A DNA stretch of 64,000 bases, from contig JAXMDB010000001.1 of assembly GCA_046348995.1 (NCBI GenBank), positions 496,001 to 560,000 on the forward strand, given 5' to 3'. Position 1 is the stretch's first letter, and the number at the start of each line of letters is the position of its first letter. The notes under the pieces are model-generated. The model was not told the origin of the DNA. It saw nothing but the letters and a program-made list of their open reading frames with translations, and made no database searches. This DNA is from JANNSX01 sp046348995. GTDB lineage: Bacteria; Pseudomonadota; Alphaproteobacteria; Rhizobiales; Hyphomicrobiaceae. Made by a program: the position numbers and the translations under genes. Below are positions 27,095 to 39,566 of this stretch, one piece after another.

Positions 27095-27399
27095 GGCGGG
27101 GTGGGGATTAGACGACCGGGCCCGGTTTGTCACGCGGGGCGCGGTGCTGGGCGGTGAGGCGGTAGGCAGTAGCGTGCCATCTCGCCGCTGGCGACGCCTA
27201 TCGCCCGATCGTTGTTCACTTGTCAAAAAGCGGAAGGTGAAGAGCCAAGCCAGGTCACGACTGCCGACTGCCTATTGCCGACTGCCGCCCTTCCCAGTCA
27301 CGCTCCGCCCTCTCCGCGGTCGTGGCCGACCCGAGAGTATGCGGCAATCCAAGGGGGCGGAGTGGCCGGCCCTGGGTAAGTTTCAGTCGGATGTGGCAC

Positions 27400-27472
27400 G
27401 TGTGGCGGTTCAGAAGCTCGCCCTCCCGCTGCGGCAGGCTTCGGAGGCGAGCTTCTGAACATGACGCCACAC
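27400..27472. repeat. Inverted repeat with arms GTGTGGCG and CAGAAGCTCGCC
   Basis: Left arm GTGTGGCG (27400-27407) and CAGAAGCTCGCC (27411-27422) pair with GGCGAGCTTCTG (27446-27457) and CGCCACAC (27465-27472). The stem is long with small internal asymmetries. Confidence 0.7.
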
Positions 27473-27490
27473 GCAGCTATTGGCTTGCTC

Positions 27491-27560
27491 GTGTCCTTGT
27501 CGATCCCGAAGCTCGCTCGGTGTTTGCTGCTCAATCTGACGAGCTTCGGGATCGGGACAC
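27491..27560. repeat. Inverted repeat with 15-bp perfect arms CGATCCCGAAGCTCG
   Basis: CGATCCCGAAGCTCG at 27501-27515 pairs with its complement at 27540-27554, extended outwards by GTGTCC and GGGACAC. It shares the GAAGCTCG core with the neighbouring repeat at 27400, suggesting one family. Confidence 0.7.
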
Positions 27561-27856
27561 GAGGACCACTCCGCCGTCATCGTGGGCTTCGCGTGCCGCC
27601 GTAGCTCCCGTTTCCGGAAACCGCTCGCGGACATCCGCCGCGAGAGTAGCTTGCGTCAGGTTCTCCCCATCGCAAGCGGCAGGTCGGCGCCGGATAGCTT
27701 ATGTCCAGCACCCACGACGCTCCCTGCCACCGTCTCACCAGCGCGCGTTCCGGTCCTTGCGCGGCAGGGCTGCGAGGAGTATCCGCGAGGTTTTGCGAGA
27801 GCGGGGATAAGTTTGCAGGCGATAGTTTCGGATATGATGAACGCGGTGTTATCCTG

Positions 27857-27930
27857 CAGGGCGAGCGGCGCTCGCCCTGCTTGGCGCCGCGATGGAGGAC
27901 TCGAAGAGGGCGAGCGCCGCTCGCTCCCTA
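27857..27930. repeat. Pair of GGGCGAGCGGCGCTCGCCC-type palindromes
   Basis: The first (27857-27879) has perfect 11-bp arms CAGGGCGAGCG around one base. The second (about 27907-27930) is a related copy, AGGGCGAGCGCCGCTCGCTC, with mismatches. Two closely spaced palindromes of this kind are typical of REP-like elements. Confidence 0.65.
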
Positions 27931-28079
27931 CGGCGGACATGGCGTTCGTCCCAAGCACGGGGCCCTATGTTCCGCATCCGCTTGGTCAGAGATCACCACA
28001 ATGGATATCGTTGCCATGGGCTTGGGCGACCTGCAGCTCGCCCAAGCCCGCGGCAGGCCTCTCGCGGCGTGCGAGAAAC

Positions 28080-28178
28080 CGTAGGGCGGACTGAGCCTTC
28101 GCGAAGTCCGCCGCCACACGCGCGGCGTAACAGACGGCGGGCTTCCCCCGGACACCTCCGGGGTCAACCCGCCCTACG
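28080..28178. repeat. Palindromic repeat, second copy of the CGTAGGGCGGACTGAGC family
   Basis: It begins CGTAGGGCGGACTGAGC like the right arm of the element at 1759-1850, contains the small palindrome CTTCGCGAAG, and ends in CCCGCCCTACG, the inverse of its start over ten bases. It lies just downstream of gltD. Confidence 0.75.
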
Positions 28179-28212
28179 CAAGCCACGCTTGCTCGCGCTT
28201 CGCGCTCCCGAG

Positions 28213-29631
28213 CTACCGCGGCAAATCCGTTCGCCCCATCAGCGCGAGATCGATCGCGTGCGCGGCCTGACGGCCCTCGCGGATCGCCCAGACGACGAGA
28301 GACTGGCCCCGGCGCATGTCACCAGCCGCGAACACCTTCGGCCGCGAGGTCTGATAGCGCCGGTCGTCGGCCTTGACGTTGCCTCTGGCGTCGAGCTCGA
28401 GGCCCGCATCCTTGACGAAGCCGTCGGTGACCGGCCCCAAAAATCCCATCGCGAGCAGCACGAGATCCGCTTTCACCTCGAAAGCCGAGCCCTCGACCTC
28501 CTTCATCTTGGCGTCGAGCTTGACGCAGGTGAGGCCGGTGACGCGGCCGCTCCTCGTCGTGATCGCCTTCGTCATCACCGCGAAATCGCGCTTGGCACCT
28601 TCCTCGTGGCTCGAGGAGGTCCTGAGCTTCAGCGGCCAGTGCGGCCAGGAGAGTGCCTTGTTCTCCTTCGCCGGCGGCTCGGGCATGATCTCGAAATTCG
28701 TCACCGAGGCCGCGCCCTGGCGAATGGACGTGCCGATGCAATCGGAGCCCGTGTCGCCACCGCCGATGACGACGACGTGCTTGCCCTTGGCGGTGAGATC
28801 GTCCACATGGCCGAGGGGCTCGCCGGAAATGCGTCTGTTCTGCTGCGGCAGGAACTCCATGGCGAAGTGGATGCCGTCGGCGTCGCGGCCGGGCAGCGTC
28901 AGATCGCGGGGCTTCTCGGCGCCGCCCGAAAGCAGCACCGCGTCATAGTCCTTCTCGAGCTCGGCGAGCGTCTTGGTCTTGCCGATCGTGACGCCGCAAT
29001 GGAACGTGACGCCTTCCGCCTCGAGTTGCGCGACGCGCCTCTCGACGACCGTCTTCTCGAGCTTGAAGTCGGGGATCCCGTAACGGAGCAGGCCGCCGGG
29101 CGCCGCGCTCTTCTCGTAGACATACACCTCGTGGCCGGCGCGCGCGAGCTGCTGGGCCGCAGCCAATCCCGCGGGTCCCGAGCCGACGATGGCGACGCGC
29201 TTGCCGGTTTTCGTTTCGGCGGGCTTCGCCACCACCGCGCCGTCCTCGAAGGCCTTGTCGGCAATGGCGCACTCGATGGTTTTGATGGCGACCGGCACGT
29301 CGTGGATGTTCAGCGTGCAGGAGGCCTCGCACGGCGCCGGGCAGATGCGGCCGGTGATCTCGGGGAAGTTGTTCGTCGAGTGGAGATTGCGCGCGGCCTC
29401 TGCCCACTTACCGTGGAAGACGAGGTCGTTCCAGTCGGGGATCTGGTTGTTGACCGGGCAGCCGTTGTGACAATAGGGGATGCCGCAATCCATACAGCGC
29501 GCGGCCTGCGTCTCGACGTCCTTCCTCGGCAGCGGTCGCACGAACTCGCGCCAATGCTTCACGCGCTCGGCCACGGGCTCATAGCCCCGCTCGGCGCGCT
29601 CGAATTCCATAAATCCTGTGATCTTGCCCAT
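28213..29631 (-). CDS. gltD: Glutamate synthase (NADPH) small subunit (472 aa)
   Basis: Supplies electrons from NADPH through FAD and iron-sulfur centres to GltB for glutamate synthesis from glutamine and 2-oxoglutarate. The N-terminal cysteine-rich domain has CMDCGIPYCHNGCPVNN and GRICPAPCEASC, which bind two [4Fe-4S] clusters. Nucleotide-binding motifs are VAIVGSGPAGLAAAQQLARAG (FAD) and VVVIGGGDTGSDC (NADPH). The start MGKITGFMEFERAERGY at 29631 is standard. It is normally directly downstream of gltB; here 1.16 kb of other sequence intervenes. Confidence 0.97.
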   Translation of the reverse strand: MGKITGFMEFERAERGYEPVAERVKHWREFVRPLPRKDVETQAARCMDCGIPYCHNGCPVNNQIPDWNDLVFHGKWAEAARNLHSTNNFPEITGRICPAPCEASCTLNIHDVPVAIKTIECAIADKAFEDGAVVAKPAETKTGKRVAIVGSGPAGLAAAQQLARAGHEVYVYEKSAAPGGLLRYGIPDFKLEKTVVERRVAQLEAEGVTFHCGVTIGKTKTLAELEKDYDAVLLSGGAEKPRDLTLPGRDADGIHFAMEFLPQQNRRISGEPLGHVDDLTAKGKHVVVIGGGDTGSDCIGTSIRQGAASVTNFEIMPEPPAKENKALSWPHWPLKLRTSSSHEEGAKRDFAVMTKAITTRSGRVTGLTCVKLDAKMKEVEGSAFEVKADLVLLAMGFLGPVTDGFVKDAGLELDARGNVKADDRRYQTSRPKVFAAGDMRRGQSLVVWAIREGRQAAHAIDLALMGRTDLPR

Positions 29632-29690
29632 AGGTGCGTGCTTTCGGTGGAGGGCTATCGGTAGAGGGCTTGTGTGGCGTGTACGGATCT

Positions 29691-29716
29691 GATATACATT
29701 TCCAAATGGGTATATC
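29691..29716. promoter_or_regulatory. Palindrome GATATAC-N12-GTATATC spanning the antitoxin start codon
   Basis: Perfect 7-bp inverted arms at 29691-29697 and 29710-29716 surround the ATG at 29706. Toxin-antitoxin operons are usually autorepressed by antitoxin binding to such a palindrome at the promoter, so this is a candidate operator. The left arm could also contribute a -10-like GATATAC. Confidence 0.5.
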
Positions 29717-30152
29717 TGAAGTCAGAGACGTCAAGGTGGCCAGGTGGGGCAACAGTCTCGCCGTCCGCTTGCCTCAAGGCTTCGCCACCGAGGTTGGAGG
29801 CGCGGGCAGCCGCGTGAGGTTCAAGATGGTCAAGCGCAGTGACACTGAGACGGCTGCCGGCTTCGGCGAGGGCGAGCAGGCCGCGCTCAATCAGGCGACG
29901 CCCGAGGCGGTCGTCGGCAAGTGGGGCAACAGCCTCGGCGTTCGGTTTCCCGCCGAGGTTGCGAGCGAGCTTGGTCTCAAGGAGGGTGACATGGTGACCT
30001 TGACCGCGGATGGCACCGAGGTCGCGGTGGCGCGCCAGCGCACGCGGGAGGAGGCGCTGGAGTCGTTCCGGAAGGCGCGAGGCGCTTTCACGGGCAGCGT
30101 ACGCTTTTCCCGTGAGGATCTGCTGTTGCGTGGGCCCGATGTCATCGAGTGA
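29706..30152 (+). CDS. AbrB/MazE-like antitoxin with two tandem DNA-binding domains (148 aa)
   Basis: Two copies of the AbrB/SpoVT-type swapped-hairpin motif are visible: VKVARWGNSLAVRLPQGFAT (about residues 10-30, followed by a degenerate RVRFKMV strand) and VVGKWGNSLGVRFPAEVASE followed by LKEGDMVTLTADG. A C-terminal segment ending FSREDLLLRGPDV resembles the toxin-binding tail of VapB/MazE proteins. The ATG at 29706 has no ribosome-binding site, so translation may be leaderless or begin at the GTG near 29736. It overlaps the PIN gene by 14 bp, as in VapBC operons, and is antisense to the flanking gltB and gltD. Confidence 0.75.
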   Translation: MGISEVRDVKVARWGNSLAVRLPQGFATEVGGAGSRVRFKMVKRSDTETAAGFGEGEQAALNQATPEAVVGKWGNSLGVRFPAEVASELGLKEGDMVTLTADGTEVAVARQRTREEALESFRKARGAFTGSVRFSREDLLLRGPDVIE

Positions 30153-30536
30153 CGCCTTCCTCGATACGAACATCCTGGCGTACGCGCTTTCCGGATCGGG
30201 CGAGCGCGCCGCTCCGACGAGCTCATGGATGCCGGCGGAGTGATCAGTGTCCAGGTGCTCAACGAGTTCACGCTGGTCGCCCGGCGAAAGTATGCTCTCG
30301 ATTGGGCCTTCGGCGCGCCCGCCTGAGCGAGCTTCGAGAGGCGTTCACGGTGGTGCCTCACGCTGCCAACGCACGTCCGCGGCATCGCGCTCTGCGAGCG
30401 ATTTGGGCTCGGCCTGTACGATTCCATGATCGTCGCCGCCGCCCTCGAGGCGGGCTGCCAAACGCTGTGGTCGGAGGACATGCAGGACGGACAGGTCATC
30501 GAGGGGCTCACGATACGCAATCCGTTCCAGCACTGA
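30139..30536 (+). pseudogene. VapC-type PIN-domain toxin, broken by several frameshifts
   Basis: Reading across frames restores a complete PIN ribonuclease of about 130 aa. Segments in order are SSDAFLDTNILAYALSGS (first catalytic Asp), ELMDAGGVISVQVLNEFTLV, ARLSELREAFTVV, and GLGLYDSMIVAAALEAGC through WSEDMQDGQ to IRNPFQH. At least three frame changes separate them: near 30213, near 30320 and near 30360. The first frame stops at 30243 after 34 codons. All acidic catalytic positions can be found, so decay looks recent, but no intact toxin can be made. It is partnered by the upstream antitoxin. Confidence 0.8.
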
Positions 30537-30606
30537 GCGCCATCAGCTCTTCCTTGCTTCGCGCGCCATCCCGGCGAGCCCGCGAAGGTCGCGCGCGGGC
30601 GACCTT

Positions 30607-30756
30607 CTTCCCCCCGTGAGGGGGAAGGCCAAGCGCCTTGGGTTTAGCGCAAGCTAAACCCTTAGGCGCTTGGGATGGGGGGATAGACCCGACCACAGAG
30701 TCATTTGATTTGGACCCCCCACCCCGACCCTCCCCCTCAAGGGGGGAGGGGGAATG
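30607..30756. repeat. Structured C/G-rich intergenic repeat, copy 1
   Basis: About 150 bp with three nested structures: a left hairpin CTTCCCCC/GGGGGAAG, a central stem (AAGCGCC at 30631 with GGCGCTT at 30665, and GGGTTTAG at 30640 with CTAAACCC at 30654), and a right hairpin CCCTCCCCC/GGGGGGAGGG. A second copy lies at 39567-39721. It occupies the gap between the PIN remnant and the gltB stop. Confidence 0.85.
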
Positions 30757-30788
30757 CAGCGCTGCGAATTGAAGCCTATGGAAATCCA

Positions 30789-35482
<4,694 letters not shown>

Positions 35483-35770
35483 GGCATACCCCGTCGCTTA
35501 AAGGACAGTATGACTGACCTATTTCTTGGACACTGCCAGAAAGTGTCGCGGGCTACAAGATGCGCGCAGGCTTCGGCCGAAAAAAGTGCAGGGGCCGGTG
35601 TTAAGTTGCGAGGCAGGGTGCGGTCGAGCGATCACGGCGTCTCAAACCTCGGTGAGCCTACGGAGGGACTGCCACAAATCGGTCGATCTATGCTCTATAT
35701 GAAGAGCATGGATCGGCGAAGGGCTCAGCCCTTTCAGACCGGGAAAGTCCAAGAACGGAAAGGGACTGCG

Positions 35771-36079
35771 ATGGATCAGAAGCTCAAGACCGGCTCGGCG
35801 ATGGCGCTGGCGGGTGCGTTCGCTCTCGCGCTCGGCATGGCGGCGACTCCCGCCGTGGCCGAGGACGCGGAGAATATGGAGAAGTGCTACGGCATCTCGC
35901 TCGCCGGCCAGAACGATTGCGCCTCGCAGGAGGCGGGCTCCTCGTGCGCCGGCACCTCGACGGTCGACTACGACGGGTTCCATTGGAAGCTCGTCGCCAA
36001 GGGCACGTGCTCGTCGATCGAGACGCCGCTGGGCCTAGGCTCGCTCGAGCCCGTGCCGGATCGCGGCAAGGCCGGTTGA
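35771..36079 (+). CDS. bufA1: Bufferin-type (BufA1/DUF2282) copper-binding RiPP precursor (102 aa)
   Basis: Exported precursor peptide. I chose the ATG at 35771 because AGGGA lies just upstream and the product then begins with a Sec signal peptide (residues 1-30, MALAGAFALALGMAATPAVA, cleavage before EDAEN). The mature part has four cysteines, 39 (EKCYGIS), 50 (NDCAS), 59 (SSCAGTS) and 80 (KGTCSS), in the spacing of the DUF2282 family. In characterised members an MNIO enzyme oxidises the two central cysteines to thiooxazole-type heterocycles and the product sequesters copper in the periplasm. The maturation genes follow at once, which strongly supports the call. It is divergent from gltB. Confidence 0.92.
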   Translation: MDQKLKTGSAMALAGAFALALGMAATPAVAEDAENMEKCYGISLAGQNDCASQEAGSSCAGTSTVDYDGFHWKLVAKGTCSSIETPLGLGSLEPVPDRGKAG

Positions 36080-36083
36080 GGTC

Positions 36084-36974
36084 ATGCTCGCGCGGGCGAC
36101 CGCAGAGAATGATTTTTCATGCGACCCGATCCCGGCCCGCGCCGGGGTCGGGCTCAAACCCCATCACTATCATGACATCCTCGAGGGCCGGCCCGACATC
36201 GGCTGGTTCGAGGTGCATGCCGAGAACTACATGGGCGCGGGCGGGCCGCCGCACCACTATCTGTCGCGCATCCGCGAGCGCTATCCGCTGTCGATCCACG
36301 GCGTCGGCTTGTCCATCGGAGGCGCCGGACCGCTCGACAAGGCCCATCTGGCCCGCCTGCGCAAGATCGTCGACCGCTATCAGCCCGGCTTGTTTTCCGA
36401 GCATCTCGCCTGGTCGACGCACGACGAGCATTATTTGAACGACCTGCTGCCGCTGCCCTACACGCACGCGACGCTTTCACTCGTCGCCGAGCATGTGGAC
36501 GAGGTGCAGACGGCGCTCGGCCGGCAAATGCTGATCGAAAATCCGTCGAGCTATGTGCGACTCGGCGACAGCGACATGAGCGAGATCGACTTTCTGTCGG
36601 CGCTGGTGAAGCGAACCGGCTGCGGCCTGCTGCTCGACGTCAACAACGTCGTCGTCTCGGCGACCAACCACGGCTATGATGCCGACGCCTATATCGACGC
36701 GTTCCCGGTCCAGCATGTGGGTGAGATGCATCTGGCTGGTCACGCCCCCTTCGTCGACGACGACGGCGCGCCGCTGCTCGTCGACGCGCACGACCGCAAG
36801 GTCATCGAGCGCGTGTGGGCTCTCTATCACCGCGCCATTGCGCGCTCCGGCCCGAAGCCGACGCTGATCGAATGGGACAACAACGTACCCGCGTGGGGCG
36901 AGCTATTTTCGGAGGCGAGGCTCGCGGATCGCATGATGGCCGAGCGCAGAAGCAATCATGCCCCGGCTCACTGA
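36084..36974 (+). CDS. bufB: MNIO-family (DUF692) RiPP maturase of the bufferin operon (296 aa)
   Basis: Multinuclear non-heme iron oxidase, a TIM-barrel enzyme related to MbnB and HvfB, which modifies precursor cysteines. Family segments with the iron-binding His, Asp and Glu residues are visible: GVGLKPHHYHDIL, FEVHAENYMG, YPLSIHGVGLSIGG, FSEHLAWSTHDEHYLNDLLP, MLIENPSSYV, LLLDVNNVVVSATNHG, VGEMHLAGHA and LIEWDNNVPAW. No signal peptide, so it acts in the cytoplasm before export. It starts 4 nt after the precursor stop and overlaps the next gene by 17 nt. Confidence 0.95.
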   Translation: MLARATAENDFSCDPIPARAGVGLKPHHYHDILEGRPDIGWFEVHAENYMGAGGPPHHYLSRIRERYPLSIHGVGLSIGGAGPLDKAHLARLRKIVDRYQPGLFSEHLAWSTHDEHYLNDLLPLPYTHATLSLVAEHVDEVQTALGRQMLIENPSSYVRLGDSDMSEIDFLSALVKRTGCGLLLDVNNVVVSATNHGYDADAYIDAFPVQHVGEMHLAGHAPFVDDDGAPLLVDAHDRKVIERVWALYHRAIARSGPKPTLIEWDNNVPAWGELFSEARLADRMMAERRSNHAPAH

Positions 36975-37725
36975 GCTGCAATCGGACTTCGCGACGGCTC
37001 TGCTGACGCCCGACGCTCCGCCGCCTGCCGGCGTGCACGGGCCGACCGCGACGCTCCCCGTCAAACGCTACAACGTCTATCGCAACAATCTCGTCGCGAG
37101 CCTGATCCAGGTGCTCGAGGCGCGCTATCCGGTCGTGCTCCGTCTCGTCGGCGAGGACTTCTTCCGTGGGCTGGGGCGGCTTTACGTCGAGGCGCATCTG
37201 CCGCGCTCACCGATCCTGGCCGAGTTCGGCGGCGAGCTTGCGGCATTTCTCGCAAGCTTCGAGCCGGCGCGCGGCCTGCCGTATCTTCCCGATGTTGCCC
37301 GCCTCGAATGGCTGCAGCACGTCGCCTATCACGCCGCCGATGCGCTGCCGCTCGCGCCTGGCGATCTTGCCTCGGTCGCGGCTGCGACCATTCCGAAGCT
37401 GCGCTTCACGCTGCATCCGTCCGTGGGCATCGTCGCCTCGACCTATCCCATCGTCTCGATCTGGGAGACCAACCGGCGCGACGAGACCGTCTCGCCCATT
37501 CGTCTCGATCAGGGGGCTGAGACCGCGCTCGTCGTGCGCCCGGCACTCGAGGTCGAGACGCGCAAGGCGCCGACCGGCACGGATATCTTCATCGATGCGC
37601 TGGGCCGTGGCGTGACGCTCGCCGAAGCTGCCACAGATGCCCGCACACGCAATGATCACTTCAATGTGCAGTTGGCGCTCGCAACCGTGATCGAGGCCGG
37701 GGCGCTGATCGGCTATAGGGCTTAG
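36958..37725 (+). CDS. bufC: BufC/HvfC (DUF2063) peptide-modification partner (255 aa)
   Basis: Partner of the MNIO maturase, thought to recognise and deliver the precursor peptide. The N-terminal DUF2063 part starts LTELQSDFATALLTPDAPPP and contains RYNVYRNNLVASLIQVLEARYPVV and LPYLPDVARLEWLQHVAYHA, family hallmarks; the C-terminal part is a more variable domain. The ATG at 36958 overlaps bufB by 17 nt, indicating translational coupling. Confidence 0.93.
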   Translation: MPRLTELQSDFATALLTPDAPPPAGVHGPTATLPVKRYNVYRNNLVASLIQVLEARYPVVLRLVGEDFFRGLGRLYVEAHLPRSPILAEFGGELAAFLASFEPARGLPYLPDVARLEWLQHVAYHAADALPLAPGDLASVAAATIPKLRFTLHPSVGIVASTYPIVSIWETNRRDETVSPIRLDQGAETALVVRPALEVETRKAPTGTDIFIDALGRGVTLAEAATDARTRNDHFNVQLALATVIEAGALIGYRA

Positions 37726-37767
37726 CGTCAAGCTTTGCCATTCGCTCCACCGCTCGAGGCTCCCCCC

Positions 37768-38229
37768 ATGCGAAACCTGGTTCAAGGCGCCGCCGGCGCG
37801 CTCGAAACGATACCCCATAGCTTGGTGGGCCTGCTGGCGCGGCTCGTCATGGCCGTGACGTTCCTCAATTCGTGGCTGACGAAGGTGGACCTGACGGCAC
37901 TCGCGGTGAAGCCCGCGACGTTCTTTCTCTTCGCCAACGAGTACAAGCTGCCGGTCATCCCGTCCGACCTCGCAGCCTATCTGACGGTCGTGGCCGAGCT
38001 CGTGCTGCCGACCCTGCTCATCCTCGGACTGTTCACGCGCTTCGCCGCGCTCGGCATGCTCGTCATGACGCTCGTGATCCAGATCTTCGTCTATCCCAAC
38101 GCCTACATGATGCATGGATTGTGGGCGGTCGCGCTTCTCCTCATCATGAAGTACGGCCCCGGCAAGCTCTCGCTCGACCATCTCCTGTGGCGGGATGGTG
38201 GCAAGGCGCTCATCGCCGGAGAGGGTTGA
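37768..38229 (+). CDS. DoxX-family membrane protein (153 aa)
   Basis: Four hydrophobic helices are visible, including LVGLLARLVMAVTFLNSWLTKV, LTVVAELVLPTLLILGLFT and FAALGMLVMTLVIQIFV. DoxX proteins often close bufferin and related MNIO operons, and a redox or membrane-anchoring role has been suggested, but its job there is not established. I start at ATG 37768 after GAGG; a TTG at 37735 is in frame. It lies 42 nt after bufC on the same strand. Confidence 0.88.
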   Translation: MRNLVQGAAGALETIPHSLVGLLARLVMAVTFLNSWLTKVDLTALAVKPATFFLFANEYKLPVIPSDLAAYLTVVAELVLPTLLILGLFTRFAALGMLVMTLVIQIFVYPNAYMMHGLWAVALLLIMKYGPGKLSLDHLLWRDGGKALIAGEG

Positions 38230-38320
38230 GCGGCAGCATTGCTTCCGCCCCCCTTGCGATTCAGCCCAGAACGTCGCCCAATGGATCGCGGCCGCACGTC
38301 CGGCCGAGGAGACACGGACG

Positions 38321-39484
38321 ATGTTCACGACCGGTATGAGCTTCGGGCTCGGCGAGGAGATCGAGGCGCTGCGCGACACGGTCCAGCGCTGGGCGCAGGC
38401 GAAGCTCAGCCCCCGCGCGGCCGAGATCGACAAGACGAACACGTTTCCGAGTGACGTCTGGAAAGAGCTCGGCGCCCTGGGCGTGCTCGGCATGACGGCC
38501 GATCCTCTCTACGGCGGCTCTGGGCTGACCTATCTCGCGCACACGATCGTCATGGAGGAGCTGAGCCGGGCGTCCGCCTCGGTGGCCTTGAGCTACGGCG
38601 CGCACTCCAACCTCTGCGTCAACCAGATCAACCGGCATGGCACGATCGAGCAGAAGCAGCGCTATCTGCCGAAGCTCTGCTCGGGCGAGAATGTGGGCGC
38701 GCTGGCGATGTCGGAGCCGGGTGCGGGGTCGGACGTCGTCTCGATGCGGCTCAAGGCCGAAAAGCGCAACGATCGTTATGTGCTCAACGGCACGAAGATG
38801 TGGATCACGAACGGTCCGGACGCTGATACGCTCGTCGTCTACGCCAAGTCCGATCCCGATGCGGGCCCGAAAGGCATCACGGCCTTTCTGATCGAGAAGA
38901 CGATGAAGGGATTCAAACCCTCGCCCAAGCTCGACAAGCTCGGCATGCGCGGCTCCAACACCGCCGAGCTCGTGTTCGACAATGTCGAGGTGCCGTTCGA
39001 GAACGTGCTGGGCCTCGAGGGCAAAGGCGTCAACGTGCTGATGAGCGGTCTCGACTACGAGCGCATCGTGCTCGCGGGCGGGCCCCTCGGCATCATGGCG
39101 GCGGCGCTCGATATCGTCGTGCCGTACGTGCACACGCGCGAGCAGTTTGGACAACCGATCGGCACCTTTCAGCTCATGCAGGGCAAGCTCGCCGACATGT
39201 ACACGGTGACGAACGCCTGCCGCGCCTACGTCTATGCGGTGGCCGCCGCCGCCGATCGCGGCGAGACCACGCGCAAGGATGCAGCGGGATGTATTCTCTA
39301 TTCTGCCGAGAAGGCGACGCAGGTGGCGCTCGACGCGATCCAATGCCTCGGCGGCAATGGCTACATCAACGACACCGGCACGGGCCGTCTCTTGCGCGAC
39401 GCCAAGCTCTACGAGATCGGCGCCGGTACCTCCGAGATCCGCCGCATGCTGATCGGCCGCGAGCTGTTCAAGGAGACGGCGTAG
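38321..39484 (+). CDS. liuA: Isovaleryl-CoA dehydrogenase (387 aa)
   Basis: FAD-dependent acyl-CoA dehydrogenase that oxidises isovaleryl-CoA to 3-methylcrotonyl-CoA in leucine breakdown. Segments include GALGVLGMTADPLYGGSGL, ALSYGAHSNLCVNQINRHG, AMSEPGAGSDVVSMRLKA, KMWITNGPDADTLVVYAK and the C-terminal CLGGNGYINDTGTGRLLRDA. The YGAHSNLC segment and the following Mcc genes point to IVD rather than a general acyl-CoA dehydrogenase. The ATG at 38321 follows GAGGAGACA; the longer frame to 38195 lacks support. First gene of the liu operon. Confidence 0.95.
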   Translation: MFTTGMSFGLGEEIEALRDTVQRWAQAKLSPRAAEIDKTNTFPSDVWKELGALGVLGMTADPLYGGSGLTYLAHTIVMEELSRASASVALSYGAHSNLCVNQINRHGTIEQKQRYLPKLCSGENVGALAMSEPGAGSDVVSMRLKAEKRNDRYVLNGTKMWITNGPDADTLVVYAKSDPDAGPKGITAFLIEKTMKGFKPSPKLDKLGMRGSNTAELVFDNVEVPFENVLGLEGKGVNVLMSGLDYERIVLAGGPLGIMAAALDIVVPYVHTREQFGQPIGTFQLMQGKLADMYTVTNACRAYVYAVAAAADRGETTRKDAAGCILYSAEKATQVALDAIQCLGGNGYINDTGTGRLLRDAKLYEIGAGTSEIRRMLIGRELFKETA

Positions 39485-39566
39485 TGAGGCGCTCAGCAAA
39501 ATCAAATTGGTCACGGCGAATAATTCGTGCGGAGACCAGTAGTTTGATCTGCTGCTCCTTACCTCC

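Larger units (their letters stand above)
27095..28212. other. 1.1-kb gene-free tract rich in palindromic repeats
   Basis: Between the ABC-F start and the gltD stop no convincing gene is visible; overlapping open frames on both strands have no family resemblance. The tract contains several inverted repeats listed separately (27400-27472, 27491-27560, 27857-27930, 28080-28178) and short direct repeats of GACTGCC near 27268-27290. It looks like accumulated repeat elements and decayed sequence. Confidence 0.6.

Noticed and set aside
27582..28094. Possible gene of 170 codons in the repeat-rich tract
   Set aside because: It runs through palindromic repeats, competes with several equally long frames on both strands and shows no protein-like pattern.
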